Source of the DNA: Odobenus rosmarus divergens
Taxonomy: Eukaryota > Chordata > Mammalia > Carnivora > Odobenidae
Assembly (NCBI RefSeq): GCF_000321225.1
Contig: NW_004450331.1
Coordinates: 1,724,090-1,788,089 of the forward strand
Direction: 5' to 3'
Length of the DNA stretch: 64,000 nucleotides
This document shows, piece after piece, positions 1 through 13,287 of the stretch. Position 1 is the first letter of the stretch. Each line of letters starts with the position of its first letter. The position numbers and the translations under genes were made by a program. The notes under the pieces were generated by a model. The model saw only the letters and a list, made by a program, of their open reading frames with translations. It had not been told where the DNA came from and made no database searches.

Positions 1-943
1 CTTACCACAGGAGGAAAGACAGGACCACTAAAAAGCTACCCTCTTCCCCCAACCCCAGATACAGGGACATAGGTCCTGCTTATAACTGATGCTGGATCAG
101 GACAACAGAGAACACCACACCCCCCTAAGCCCCTACACAGGCCAGTACACATTCAGAAATAAGCAACAGCACTCTATTGCTGAAGGAGGGGAAAAGAACA
201 TGTAGAAAGACTGTTTCTTTGGTGCAGACACACAGGGAAAGCTAAAAGCAGAGAAGGGAACAAGAATATTGAGAAAAACCCTCCAGCAATCCAGCTCACA
301 CCCTAACTGCCAGGTACCATGAGAGGAATCTGAAGTAGGTGGTACCATGAAGGTAACCATAGCAACCACAAGATCCAACCTCAGCTCACTCCTGCCTATA
401 ATAACTCCACTAGAAGCCTAAAAGAAAAGAGGTGTGCCATTTCCAGTCATAAATAATATTTACTTCAGCCACTACTGTTCTATCCAGGAGCAAAATGATA
501 ATCAATCAAATTTTACAAGGCACACAAAAAGCAAGAAGAAAACAACCCACTGTCAAGAGACAAAGAACAATAGAACCAAATTCAGAAATGATTCATTTTA
601 TAGTTATCAGGGAAATTAAAATAATTATGATTAAAATATTAAAAGCTCTAGTGGAAAAGATGGAAAACATGTATGAACAGATGATGATTTCAGCAGAGAG
701 GTGGGAACCATAAGAAAGAGTCAAATGAAAAGACTAGAAATAAAACAGTAACAGAAATGAAGAACCCTGTCAGTGGGCTCATTAATAGACTCAACATCAT
801 CAAGAAAAGAATGAATGAATGTGAAGATAGGTCAACAGAAATTACTAAATCTGAAACACAAAGCAATAAAGACAGAAAATAGAACAGATCAGAGCATCCA
901 AGAGCTGCGGGACAATATTAATGGTCTAACATGAGGGTCAATA
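1..943 (+). repeat. Old L1/HAL1 5' and ORF1-like remnant
   Basis: The sequence runs from a CT-rich 5' part into an A-rich region with ORF1-like phrases (gaagaaccctgtcagtgggc; catccaagagctgcgggaca) typical of mammalian L1/HAL1 ORF1. It is broken by stops and truncated at the window start. Confidence 0.6.
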
Positions 944-1139
944 AATTTTTTCTTAAAGGGCTAGGTAATAAATATTTTAGGCTTGTGGGCCATACAATCT
1001 CTGTTGCAACTACTCATCTCTGTCACTGTAGCACAAAATCAGCCATAGGCAATATGTAAACAGGTGTAAGCATATATTAATAAAACTTTTAAGAAAATAG
1101 GCAGCAGACCATATTTAGTCCAAAGATTATAAATTCTAC
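944..1139 (+). mobile_element. hAT-Charlie-type DNA transposon fragment
   Basis: Contains the recognisable series 'aataaatattttaggct', 'gggccatacaatctctg', 'gcaactactcatctctg', 'aataaaacttttaagaaaa', known from a mammalian hAT non-autonomous family. Subfamily not assigned. Confidence 0.55.
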
Positions 1140-1583
1140 CTTCAGTCAAGAAGCTTATAATCTACTAAGAAAAATTAAGGTATCAAATGAATATAATGCA
1201 AAGTATAATAAGATATGTGTAGTAGAAGATAGGGTTCAAAGAAAAATACTAGTATCTAAGGCATTAAGACTGAGCATTAATATTAGAAATTAATAATAAT
1301 AAGCTACTTGTGATCAAAAAGGCTCTAAGATGTTTTTCAAGAGTTAAAATTTCTGGAAATGGAAAAAGTTCTTCACTGGGGAAAAAAACTATTTGGAAAT
1401 TACAGCAAAAAAAAAAAAAGAGTAATGAAGAAAGAAACTGTGAGTATATGTGGGTGTTGCTAATTTTCATTCTGTCCTTGAGTTAAAGAAAGATAAAATG
1501 TTTTAGTTGGTTACAAATTCTTCAGAACATTAAGAGATATATTTTAAGTAATAAAACTATTAGCAAGATCTAGATTCATATTC

Positions 1584-1779
1584 GGGGCGCCTGGGTGGCT
1601 GAGTCAGTTAAGTGTCTGACTCTGGCTTAGGTCATGATCTCAGGCTCCTGGAATCAAGCCCTGTGTCAGGCTCCCTGCTCAGCAAGGAGTCTGCTTGTCC
1701 CTCTCCCGCTACCCCTCCCCCTGCTTGCACTCTCTGTCACTCTTTCAAATGAATAAATAAAATATTTTTAAAAAATCTT
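1584..1779 (+). mobile_element. CAN-SINE (SINEC), in HYCC1 intron after coding exon 7
   Basis: Starts GGGGCGCCTGGGTGGCTGAG and ends in an A-rich tail. Flanked by an 11-bp repeat GATTCATATTC (1573-1583 and 1780-1790). Confidence 0.93.
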
Positions 1780-1904
1780 GATTCATATTCTTTCACAAAA
1801 ATATGCTGATTGTCTATCCAACAAGTTTATAATACAATAACAATAAACAGATTATGATATTTCAAAGAGATCGAAGATTTACTTTGTATATTACATAAAC
1901 TTAC

Positions 1905-2021
1905 AAGGCAAAATAAATCCCTGTTAACATTTGCACCATGAATCCTGAAGAAACTGGTATCCTGCTACTTACACCTTTGTATTTTCTTACATGTTGTCGG
2001 GGATAGCCACAAACACAGAGT
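1905..2021 (-). CDS. HYCC1: HYCC1 coding exon 7 (residues 209-247)
   Basis: 117 nt. The first base completes Arg209. It encodes [20 protein letters not shown] then [18 protein letters not shown], and leaves two bases (TT) for Phe248. The acceptor is TTTTTTCTAG (AG at 2022-2023) and the donor is a strong GTAAGT (GT at 1903-1904). Leu210 and Val226 replace Ile in the human protein as I recall it. This is the last HYCC1 exon in the window. A CAN-SINE sits 125 bases downstream in the next intron. Confidence 0.96.
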
Positions 2022-2639
2022 CTAGAAAAAACAAAATAAATATATTTGTAAAATTGGTAAAAATTTAGGTAATTTATTTTTTACATTTATAAGCCAATAA
2101 TGTACTAGGTATGCTCTCATACAAACCTAACAGCTATGAAACACAGAATCTTTCCAAACAGAACATTTGCCTGTAACATTTTCCTGAGTAAGTGAAACTG
2201 GGGGAAAAATGTATAAAGCTAGAGGTATATTATTATATGGTAAGTGAACCAGATTCTCAGAGTTGCTTCACTAATTTCAGTCAATTCAATAATAATTTTT
2301 AGTTACCATAAAACCCATTATATGAAACTTGGTATTATTATCATAAATAGATCTATGATATGATCTTCTATTGCTGACAAAGTTCTTGACACAAATTGCA
2401 GGCTCCAAGAAAATACTCTAAAATTAGACTCAAGTCCCATATAATACATCATAATAAATTTCAGATAGATTGAAATTTTTAATGTTAAAAAGAAATAAAA
2501 CATAAGCAAATCATTACATATTCTTTGCAAGTTTAAACATGACATCAAAAGTAGAATCCTAAAGAAAGACCAATAGATCTTACTAATTTTTTTAAAAGAA
2601 ACTACCATGAACACAACTGAAATTCAAAGTATTTATTAT

Positions 2640-2980
2640 AGTGAAGGATATTTAAGGAGTACTAACGTTAAGGTGTATTTACTATAGTAAATAGGAAGCC
2701 ACCTAAAAGTCCAACACAGAGGACCAATTATATAAATAATTCAGGGAATACTATGAAACAATTAAACATGATGTTTAAATGGCAGGGAGAGAAAAACTGT
2801 ACAGAATAAAGCATGAAACCCACTCCCATTTTGTAATAAACAAATAGGTGAATGTTGTTTGTCACAACAAAAAGATCACATACAAAGTCATAAAGTGAGA
2901 TTATAGACTTATTTTCTTCTTTATATATATTTTCTAAATTTTCTATGATCAACATGCACTGCTTTTAAAATAATAAGTTT
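2640..2980 (+). mobile_element. Old L1 3' end
   Basis: Follows the L1 3' pattern: 'aaaagtccaacacagaggac', then 'aatactatgaaacaattaaa', then a closing 'ttttctaaattttctatgat'. Diverged, no intact frame. Confidence 0.6.
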
Positions 2981-3239
2981 CTAATTTTAGTAAAACTGGG
3001 AAAAAGTTGTTTTCTCATAATGTGTTGTGGTTGATAGAATAAACCTTCACTTAATATAGTACTAGTCAATAGACTGAGTCTAAGCCTTCATTTAAACATA
3101 CCAGTATACCACAGACCATTTCAAAAAAGACCCTTGAGAATATCATTAATTCAAAGTAACTTTAAAGCAAAAATAAAAATTCATTTCATATTGAGAAGAT
3201 CTTAGAACTCTTTAGAACCAAGAGTAAAAGGGAGCAGGG

Positions 3240-3600
3240 ATATTTACGGACTGAATATTTGTGTTTCCCCCCAAGTTCACATGCTGAAGCCCTAATACGA
3301 TGATATTTGGTGGTGGGACCCTCGGTTTAAATGAGGTCACAAGGATGGGAGCCTCCATGGTGGGTTTAGTGCCCTTATTCAAAGAGAAAGAGAGACCAGA
3401 ACTCACTCTGTGCCATGTGAAGGACAGAGGAGGAAGGCAGTTTCCTGCAAGCCAGGAGGAGGGCCTTCACCAGGAATCGAATCTGCTAGTTACCTGACCT
3501 TAGATTGCTCAGCCAGAAGTGTGAGAAATAAACATCTATTGTTTAAGCTACCTAGCCTACGGTATTTTATTACAGCAGCCTGAGATGACTAAAATAAACA
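3240..3600 (+). mobile_element. ERVL-MaLR solo LTR, MST-like
   Basis: Landmarks in order match an MST-type LTR: 'tgaatatttgtgtttccccc', 'ggtgggaccctcggtttaaa', 'tagtgcccttattcaaagag', 'gtgagaaataaacatctatt', and an end near 'gcagcctgagatgactaaaa'. The AATAAA at 3526 is the former LTR polyadenylation signal. No internal viral genes are present. Confidence 0.75.
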
Positions 3601-3809
3601 CTGAAAAAAAAATTAACTGTATATGAAATAAAACCAACTTGAATTTTGTTTGATATTACAAATACTTATATCCAAAATAGACTAGAAACTCCTCTTATTA
3701 TCTAAAAAAGGAAACTCAGAAAAATTTTTATTTTCTTACACCATATATACATTTATGATAGAGATGGTAGTAAATAACAGAGAACCAATATATAAAAGAT
3801 AGGATTTTT

Positions 3810-4420
3810 TCAATTAATTCATTTATTCATTCAGTAAATATTTTTAAAGATTTATAATGTGTCAGACACTAGGAATATAGATGAAAGATGTAGTTCCCTC
3901 AGGGATGCACAATCTAATCATGGAGACTATAGTAAACAAGTATCTGCAATGAATAAGTTACCGAGGTAGCAAAAGGAGAGAGTGGTAAACTCTAGTGGAA
4001 GAAGTAGATGGTCAGAGAAGGCTTCCTGGTGAAAATATAGGAATGGGAAAAAACAGAGAAGGATAAAACAGCATGACACCAAGGAGACTGGGACAATAAT
4101 AGGATAGAACGCTCAGACACTAGAAAATAACAGAGAAGCTAACTAGGGGTCAGATTATGGAGTATCTTATAACTTGCAAGGCTTTATAATGCAGGCAATG
4201 GAAAGCAACTGAATGTTTTTGTTTTGTTGTTTTAACAAGGGAGTGACATGATCAGATTGGTCTTTTGATAATATCACTCGGGCTACATCGGAACAGTGTA
4301 CTGAAACTGGAGGGGAGACTGTCGAAATATCCCATGAGGGAGATGAAGTAATTGTGCGGAGAACTAAAGAAGTAACTGTGGGGAGGAGGAAGTCCTACCT
4401 GGGAAGTATAATCATGGGGT
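3810..4420 (+). repeat. Ancient LINE-type module, family not assigned
   Basis: Has the mammal-wide pattern 'attcattcagtaaatattt', 'gtgtcagacactaggaatat', 'gtcagagaaggcttcctgg', 'agggagtgacatgatcagat'. The same module recurs at 6795-7080, 49435-49600 and 62100-62350. Confidence 0.55.
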
Positions 4421-4624
4421 GAGACTGAAGAAACAAGAGGAGTGTATAATTATTACCACATTTAGTTTGGATAGCTGGCTGGATGGTAGTGGTATTAAAT
4501 GAACTTGGACAAATAAGACACACTGTTTTGGAAGACGCTAAGTTTCTGATACGTTGATTTGTCTGCCATGACCTCTTCCCCGGCCACCAATGTCTTCTAT
4601 TAATAGCACCTCCAACTCTCTTAC

Positions 4625-4675
4625 CTTTAGGAAATAGTCTTCTCCTATGTCGTCAAGTATAATCATGTGATTGTG
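4625..4675 (-). other. Candidate cryptic exon in HYCC1 intron (unproven)
   Basis: On the minus strand, TTATTTTATTTATAG precedes a 51-base segment that is followed by CTAAAG|GTAAGA, so both borders look like good splice sites. Joined after HYCC1 coding exon 6, the reading meets TGA within five codons, so inclusion would truncate hyccin. There is no evidence it is used. Confidence 0.25.
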
Positions 4676-4779
4676 CTATAAATAAAATAACAAAATTACC
4701 TGTGACAAGAGGTCAATACCCTAACATCTACTTTTCCCTTCTTCCATTTAATAACATATATAAGGTACCTCTTCTCCAC

Positions 4780-5300
4780 TCTCCCCAACCAATTTTAACT
4801 AGAACAATGGCTACCTACTAGAGATCACATTTCCTGGCCTTCCTTGCATCTAAGGGTGACCATGTAACTAGTTCTGGACACCAGTCTGCTAGCTGTAACT
4901 GCTAGCTTAAAAGCCGTTGCATGCCTTCCACTCTCTCTTTCTCCCTGCTTGAAGGATATGGAAAGCAGATTAAAAATAGTGATCCAGGGGCACCTGGGTG
5001 GCTCAGATGATTAAGCGTCTGCCTTCGGCCCAGGTCATGATCCCAGGGTCCTGGGATCAAGCCCCACATCGGGCTCCTGGCTCAGTGGGGAGCCTGCTTC
5101 TCCCTCTCCCTCTGCCTCTCTCCCTGCTCATGCTCTCTCTCTCTCTCTCTGTCTCTGTATCTCTTTGTCTCAAATGAACAAATAAAATCTTTAAAAAAAA
5201 ATAGTGATCCATCACCATACAGACAAGGGTACCATCCTAGGGAATGGGAGAATCTCAACAAAGAAGGAGCCTGAACACCTTAGAAACAGAGTCAATCTAC
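4780..5300 (+). repeat. Possible MLT-like LTR remnant, split by a SINE
   Basis: Phrases such as 'gaccatgtaactagttctgg' and 'ccactctctctttctccct' before the SINE and 'aaggagcctgaacaccttag' after it resemble a MaLR LTR. Divergence makes this tentative. Confidence 0.35.
4987..5196 (+). mobile_element. CAN-SINE
   Basis: Full-length copy with a 15-bp duplication AAAAATAGTGATCCA at 4972-4986 and 5197-5211. Antisense to HYCC1. Confidence 0.95.
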
Positions 5301-6199
5301 CCCCAGACCATCTACCAGCTTGGATTTTTATGTGAAAGAAAAAGAAATATCATTTAAATTACCATTATTTATCTTTAAGAGCCAAACCAATATTTAAACC
5401 AATACTTAAGTACTCTTCCAAAAACACTAACAAACATGACCCCAGAGGGGTTTGTAGAAGCCTCAGCCTGGCAACATCAAAGTGTCTTTGCTGCCTGGCT
5501 TTTCACAGTAAAACTGGGAAAGGGGTTCTTTCTTCAGAGTTCATTAAAGGTAGATAATGTAAGTTTTTGGCTGCTTGTTGTCACTGTTCTTATCACACGG
5601 CGGAAACCTACCTACAGAAAAAAGTACAATGCCAACAGATGAAGAAGATGAGATGAGAGTTGGGAGAGAACATCCAGATAACAATTGAGCTTTTGGATCT
5701 AGTTGTTACTGGGGCCAGTGCCATCCCTGCTCTTCCCAGGTAAAAAGAGCCAAAAAAATTTCCCTTTGGTATAATCTGGTTTTATGTAGATATCAGTTAG
5801 TTGCAGCAGAAAGAGTTCTAACTTTTACAAGGTGTCTGTGGGACATCTTGATAGAGATGGCTACTGGATCAGATATATGGGTTTAGAAATCAGGAAATAA
5901 GTATAGGATTCAGGATAGAGAATACGGACAGAAAAATAAGTTATTGCTGTTAGTACACAATTTTTTTTAAATCCAACTTTGCCATAGATCTAGAATTGTC
6001 AATCAACTTTTAAATTTACTTTAGGTAAGAACTAGAGAGACAATTCTCTCAAACACCAGCACACTTGCCAGATTCACAAGGGAAATAAGATTCCAGGTTC
6101 TCTGATTTTCTCTACTAGCTACCCATAAGGAAATAAGCAGTCATCTGTTAGAGGCTGTACTAAGACCTTTATTCAGAAATGCAAAGGATTAGTCTTAGT

Positions 6200-6635
6200 C
6201 CTTCAGACTGCTATAACAAAATACAACAAACAGGGTGGCCCCCTCTTTAGGGTTATAGACTTTCCGTTGTATGCTCAATGGCAGAAGGAACAAGGGAAAT
6301 TTGTGGCATCTCTTGGCTATGAGAGCACCTCCTAATACCAACCCAATACCATAACATTAGGCATTAAGATTTCAACATATGGGGCGCCTGGGTGGTTCAG
6401 TTGGTTAAGCGACTGCCTTTGGCTCAGGTCATGATCCTGGAGTCCTGGGATCGAGTCCCACATCAGGCTCCCTACTGGGCGGGGAGTCTGCTTCTACCTC
6501 TGACCCTCCCCCCTCTCATGTTCTCTCTCTCTTTCTCATTCTCTCTCTCTCTCAAATAAATAAATAAAATCTTAAAAAAAAAGATTTCAACATATGAATT
6601 TGGGGGGGGACACAAACATTCAGATCATAGCAGTT
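6200..6635 (-). mobile_element. ERVL-MaLR LTR, MST-like, reverse orientation, interrupted
   Basis: Starts 'agactgctataacaaaatac', has 'gcacctcctaataccaaccc' and ends 'gacacaaacattcagatcat', the reverse complement pattern of an MST LTR. The SINE at 6381-6580 has landed inside it. Confidence 0.7.
6381..6580 (+). mobile_element. CAN-SINE inside an MST-like LTR
   Basis: Head GGGGCGCCTGGGTGGTTCAG. Perfect 15-bp duplication AAGATTTCAACATAT at 6366-6380 and 6581-6595. Confidence 0.96.
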
Positions 6636-6794
6636 AGTTTTTTATAACTACTAAAACTTTACATACTTGTGGCAATTGACTGCAGGAATTTTGCATTTAT
6701 CAATGTAAGACTTTTAAAAAAGCAAAAACTGAATTATTTCCTTTAATCTTAGTTGTACTTAATGGATCATAAATCTGAAGTGGAAGAGATCATC

Positions 6795-7080
6795 TATTTT
6801 TCATTCATTCAACAAATAGTTACTAGGTTTCTACCATATGCCAGGCATTTCTCCAAACTCTGAGGACAGTGCAGTGAACAAAACATCAAAGTTCCAGACC
6901 TCGCGAAGTTCCAGCAGTTGACAGACTATATACCCAAATGAACAAACCAGGTAATTATAGTGTTATAAATGCTAAAAGAAAATAAACTGGGGTAAGAAGG
7001 TACTACTTTAGAAAGATGGTCATGGAAGGCCTCTCCAAGGAAGTGACATTTGAGCTGAGACCCAAAATAATCTAGTCCTA
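6795..7080 (+). repeat. Ancient LINE-type module, family not assigned
   Basis: Same module as at 3810: 'cattcattcaacaaatagtt', 'atatgccaggcatttctcca', 'gcagtgaacaaaacatcaaa', 'aaggcctctccaaggaagtg'. Confidence 0.55.
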
Positions 7081-8329
7081 TCCAGCTGCATCATTAACTG
7101 ATAATAGTACCTCTTGACCCTCTTTTCTCCATTCCTTACAATAACCAAGACTTCTCTGATTTACTCTTCAGTTCTCTGATCTGTCTATTTAAGGATATTC
7201 TTTTCTCAGCGATCCTTCATTGAGTGTAAATAAAATGCAGAACAAAATAAGAATATCAATGCCCCATGAATGCCTGACTCCTCTGTTCATCAGAGGAGTA
7301 TCCTTGAAGTTCTCTATTTTGCTTTACAAATTCAAACATAGGGACTCAACCCTACAAAAGAGCAGTTGAGTGGTTTAAGTCCTATTTCTGTATTAAATTT
7401 ACCTTTGGTCACATATAGATGTTTCCCAAATTCATAAGCCACATTAAAATAAAAATCCTTTTGGAATGCATATTTTGTAAATACATTTCTGGGAGAAGTT
7501 CTAAGTATCAGTTTTTAAGTGAGATAAACTCTCGCCATGATTCTCATTCTCTGTTAAAAGACTGTCTCATTCCCAGCCTAAAAGTAAACTTTTGAGATTG
7601 TTGTCAAAATATTTTGAGTTACAAATCACAAAATAATTGGAGGGCACAATTCCAGTGAGGCTAACTGGAGAGAGTATTTATTCACGAATATACCAGAACG
7701 TAAACTAGAAAAGAAAATAGGTTAACTATTACCAGATCAACAGACCAGGAAGTAAAAACTAGCTGGAAAAAAGGGAAAAAAATGCTTTTCTAATTTTTAA
7801 CTTGAGAAATATTTAAAATTTGGTCCAGTTCTACTTCCTATCTATCTAGGTAACAGATATAGATATGAAATAAAACAAAACAATTTCATATCTTCTTCCT
7901 TTTCTGCTCTGCTTTTTAAGCAGTGAGGAGAGGGAAGGTAAGGAGAAGTTTAGGTGATCAGAAAATAGGGAAGTAGGAAGAAAAAAGAAAACTGAATAAT
8001 TGCCTATACAGTAATGGGCACTTTTCTGTTCTCTTGCTTTTGCTTTTTGAAATTAGGAGCTTAATAAAGTCTGAATCTTCTATCACTTTCCTCAAGAGAA
8101 TACCACACACAGAAATTGTACTCAAGTTGGAAGATAAGAGATTATTTTAATTGGGTTGTAAAGGATGGAGAAGATTTAGCTAGGTAAAAAAAAATTACAA
8201 ACAAAATAAGAAGAAATGAGAAGTCAACTATAGGTTCTTTCAACAAGGAATGATCTAGTTTAAGATATGCTCTAGAACTGTTGGTAGTAGTAGCCCAACA
8301 GGCAAGAAAAAAAAAGATGTTATGCATCC

Positions 8330-8353
8330 ATAGTGAACATGTGTGTTCACTAT
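8330..8353. repeat. Short perfect inverted repeat
   Basis: ATAGTGAACA (8330-8339) and its exact complement TGTTCACTAT (8344-8353) around a 4-base loop TGTG. It lies next to a MIR-like fragment (8360-8420) in a HYCC1 intron. Confidence 0.8.
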
Positions 8354-8415
8354 TAGTATACAATATATAATAGCTGTCATTTATTGGATGATGACAAGGT
8401 GGCATACACTGTGTT

Positions 8416-8486
8416 AAGTGTATATATATACATATATATAATATATTGATATATATTATATGTAATATATAATATAAATATATAGT
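8416..8486. repeat. TA-rich microsatellite
   Basis: Imperfect alternating TA run of about 70 bases. Confidence 0.9.
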
Positions 8487-9754
8487 TTTATCAGTCAGGA
8501 GAATTAATCCACAGAATGGTTTAATTGCACAAAGGGTACCTTAATAGACAGATTAGAAGAAATCTGTTTAGGTGGTCAGGAAGGCTGATTTAGTAGTGAG
8601 GAAAGGGGCAGGGTTTCACTATAGGTACACAAGAACAAATACACTGATCAAGAATCCATAGTAGTACATATCCATGTCAGTCAACTGGATGACTCACCAG
8701 GTAAATAAAATCAAGAGACTCCTTTAGACAATGGGAAAGAATTTAACTTACTAGCTTAGTACAGTTTCATCTTTAAAATTTATATTCCACAACAAAAGGC
8801 AAGATAAGCCATCTATTAAATAGCCTTGATTTAAAAGAGAAGTTAACAGTAAAAAAAGAAAATTATTTCCCACAGTTTAGAGAACTTCAGTATACACTAG
8901 CAAAGCTTATTTGTAGTATTGGTGGTTATATTTCCTTTAGGAGGGCCATATATAATGTTTACTACTAGCAAAAATAAAAACTTATTGACTAAAACTCATT
9001 CAGTCTAGTTCTTGCTTCTTTTTAGGTCTCTTCTTCAAGTGGTCTGTATTCGCCGTACAGGAGGAAAACAGCTATCAAGCTGGCCTTAAGTCTAAATCAG
9101 GGAAGCAAAGCTTAAAGCAACCAAACAGATTTTTGCTGAGTAGAATGGATGTGTATGTATGGGTGGAGGGTGGGAAGTGTCCAAGATTGTTTTAACTACT
9201 TCCACAATTCATTACAATTGGAAAGTTAAAGAATGAAATACATTTGTCACCCAGTCTAACTCAAATATTCCATGAAATTTTTCTGGTTGTAATTATGTAT
9301 CCTTTCTCCTAGATGACCTGGTCAATCATTTTGCCACAGTCATCAACAACCAAATCGAGCAGCAAACTAACACAACTGCCATGTGGCCAAAAGGCTGGAT
9401 TAGCCATAAGACAGTGTGATGACTTGATTCTACAGGAAAACCTGCACTAGGACTAGTATCATCAGGAAGCTCTTGTTCTTTAACTATCATAACCATTTAT
9501 AACTTACTTGTCATCACAGTTCTGTAATCAGTTTTCTTTCCATAGATACAGACTAGGCTTTGCTTGATTAGATACAAGTGTTTTCTAATTCTTTTCTATT
9601 AGTTTTAAAAATGTACAAAATATCTTAATTAGAATATTTGATAAATGATTAAGGAAATCAGGAATTAAGAGAAATGAATAACTAGATTTTAAGCCATTGA
9701 GAACACAGTAATAGAGAATCAAAAAAAAAAAAGCAAACTAAAAAAGACATGAAT

Positions 9755-9948
9755 GGGGCACCTGGGTGGCTCAGTTGTTAAGCGTCTGCCTTCAGCTCAG
9801 GTCATGATCCCAGGGTCCTGGGATCGTGCCCCACATCGGGCTCCCTGCTCAGCGGGAAGCCTGCTTCTCCCTCTCCCACTCCCCCTGCTTGTGTTCCCTC
9901 TCTCACTGTCTCTCTCTGTTGAAAAATAAATAAAATCTTAAAAAAAAA
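9755..9948 (+). mobile_element. CAN-SINE
   Basis: Duplication AAAAAGACATGAAT at 9741-9754 and 9949-9962. The A-tail is about 14 bases. Confidence 0.95.
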
Positions 9949-11334
9949 AAAAAGACATGAATGACAAATTTGAAGGAGTTCCTCTTCTATCACCTTCTGT
10001 GGCTTAAGAGTTAGCATTACTTAAACAGCTTAAGTCTTTTGAATTACTTAGATCTCTTTCCTCCCTCGTTTTCTTACAGCTGGTGAACATTAAAATTTCT
10101 TTTTTTCAATTTTTCCTTGCATAGAATTAATCTAATGTCTCTACTAAAATCTTCCTTGGCCAAAATCCTATAGCTAGTTTTCAATCTGTATTTCTCTTTG
10201 TTTTTAAAACCAGATATTACTTGTGTTTTTGAAGGATAACCCAGTTCCCCTGGTTAGTTAAAACTGGTATATTAGCAACTTTCTATCAAGAATGTGAAAG
10301 TAATTATATTAGAGGGCAGTCCATAGGAGTCACACAGGACAGAAACCAGTGACACATGTTCTTTCCTAACTTTTCCATCAGTAGTTTCATGAAAACATCA
10401 ACAGTCATTCTTATTTGGGAGGTTGTATTAGAACATCTATATATATTAAACCATTAGAACTTCAAATGTATTAGAACATTATTCCTGGGTCCTACCATGT
10501 AAGACACTGCTTTAGAGTAAAACCTGGGCTTTGTAGTGTGTTTTAAGTTCTACAGGTAAAAGTTGCTGCATCAAGTTACTCCTTAAATAAATGTTTATGA
10601 AGGGCTGGTCCTCACACTCATTTTAGTACATAACAAAGTTTTCACTGGACCATAGTGAAATAAGAAACAAGAAAAGCTAAACATCCCATTTTTAACTTAT
10701 AAATTGTTGTCCCTCACTTCTACTCCCCCACCACACACCTCTTTTGGTGTTAAAATAGTCTCCCTTTTGTTAAATAATGTTCACGGTATTTTATAATATG
10801 ATAACTTGACAAATAAAAAGTTGGCAATGTTATGTAGATACCCCACCCACTCTAAATTTTTTGAAATTTTACAGATTTGTGAAATTCAACACTCTGGACA
10901 CCTCTGCCTTTAAAGGATTTAAAATAAGAAACATGTTAGAAAGATTCAGTAAATGGGAGGGATGGCACATTGGTGCCATCTTCCAAGGTCTAGGAAATAT
11001 AACTACATTCTAATTCAGGAATCATCTGAAAGATTCTCCACTTCTCCATTTCTCTAACCAGCCTCCTGCCTTGTTATTTCCTTTCTCTCTCTGGTCCTGC
11101 ATGGTTTTCTATCCTATTAATATCAATTTCTGCTTTTCCCTTTGTTTTGTTTTGATTTAATTTCTAAGTATTGCTCTAGATACCCTCCCTCTTACTAACT
11201 TTCCAAAGTTCCATCTTCTAAATAAGTTCCCCAATTCTAAATTATTCTAAAAGCCTCTTAATTCCACTTTCCCCTTATTTACTTGTATTACCAATGAGAT
11301 TTTCTCTGTCTTCTGTTTTGTTTTTTTTTCAAAG

Positions 11335-11570
11335 GTAATATGTTCATCATAGAAAATTTAAAGAATGACAAAAAAAATCACACAGGAAAAAAGTGAAAAT
11401 GAACCATAATTCCACCAATTAAACATAAGTATTATTAATATTCTGGTCATACTCAGTCAATGCTGGAATCATACTATATATACTATCATTAAATACCTGT
11501 TTAAATCACAATTTTTAAATGTTTTTATAGTATACCTAGGAGACTATCGTAATTTATTTAAAAACCTCTT
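11335..11570 (-). repeat. Old L1-like fragment
   Basis: The stretch from 'tgttcatcatagaaaattta' to 'catactatatatactatcat' resembles the reverse of an old L1 segment. Weak support. Confidence 0.35.
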
Positions 11571-11985
11571 GGCTCAATTTTTTTTTAACATGGAGAGTTT
11601 AAAAACAGTATCTCTTACTTGTTTCTTGGTACCAAATTAGAGCACAATATAAATAAATAAAAACAAAGTAACAAACAAAATGGAAACCAACCACATGCCA
11701 AAAATCAAAAGGTCATAACAATTCCAACCTTTTAATTATATAGTATGATTCTTTTCTGATTAAATATTCCATTGAAATGTTATTCAGCTTTACCCTCTTC
11801 ATTATGTTTTTTAGAACTGTCATTTATTGGGAGCTTTCTATATGCTGGCTAGGCTGAGCTTCGTATTAACTTCTTGAATGTTTTAAACAAACGATTAAAC
11901 AAAACAAAAGTAACTTAGATGTGTAACAAACTAGCAATCCTAGATTCATATATTTCAATATTAAAAACATTTGAATTTTTATTTA

Positions 11986-12105
<120 letters not shown>

Positions 12106-12457
12106 TTACAAATCTTTAGAATTCTAAGAAGTCAACCGTAATTAGGCAGGCATTATGGAAAGATATTATGTTATAGAATAGACCCATACAATATAACCAT
12201 ATCAACAACAATACAAAACTAAAAAGAAAAAAAAAAAGACTTCTCAAATCACAGTCATCTGAAAATTATCTTAAAAATTCAATGTTCCAGATAAGATCTG
12301 AATTGAAGTATAAAGTAACAAATCGTGAAAATGTGCTTTTCTCTTGTATAAAATAACCAAATATTTTTTAAAGTGTTACATACAGCTCATTAAACATTAT
12401 TTATAAATCTACCAAAATAATTTTTTTAAAAAATCAGCATGGTAGGATAATAGGTTA

Positions 12458-12589
<132 letters not shown>

Positions 12590-13185
12590 CTAGAGACATT
12601 TGAATAAAGAAGAAAAAGCCGTTCTATTGAAAATGTGATATTAAGAATATATAAACCACTAAGAACGATTGCCATGAACATCATATATCTTAAAAATATT
12701 GTGCCTGTGTACTAAATTTTCTGCTCAAAGATTTAACAATTAATTAAAAACCAAACCACAAGTAGAAATAAAATTAGTTTAACTTCAAAAATTCTACACC
12801 AATCCTGGATGATGTATGGAATTGTTGAATCACTATATTGTACATACATAACACTGTATGTAAACTAAACTGGAATTAAAATAAGAACTTAAAAAAGTTC
12901 TACCCCAGAAATACATAATTGTCACATACAAATATATTAGACTAGTTTTATCCATCAGAAGGAGAGAAAAATATTTCAAAATGAGTATTTTCAATAGATT
13001 TCTTAAACAATCAGATTTTAAAGTTTTATGATTCTGATTTCTCATTTCATTTTGGGAATAGTAAATACCTTGTCTGGTGTTTTATACTTTTTCAGGTACT
13101 AATAAATTCATAAACTTTGGGGGGGGGGCCTCAATAACCAGACCCTAATTTATAGCAACTTCAAATCTTAGAACCAAAAAATTTA

Positions 13186-13287
<102 letters not shown>

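Noticed and set aside
1584..1779. tRNA gene, because of the tRNA-like A and B boxes
   Set aside because: These belong to tRNA-derived SINEs with A-tails and target duplications; no intact cloverleaf was seen.
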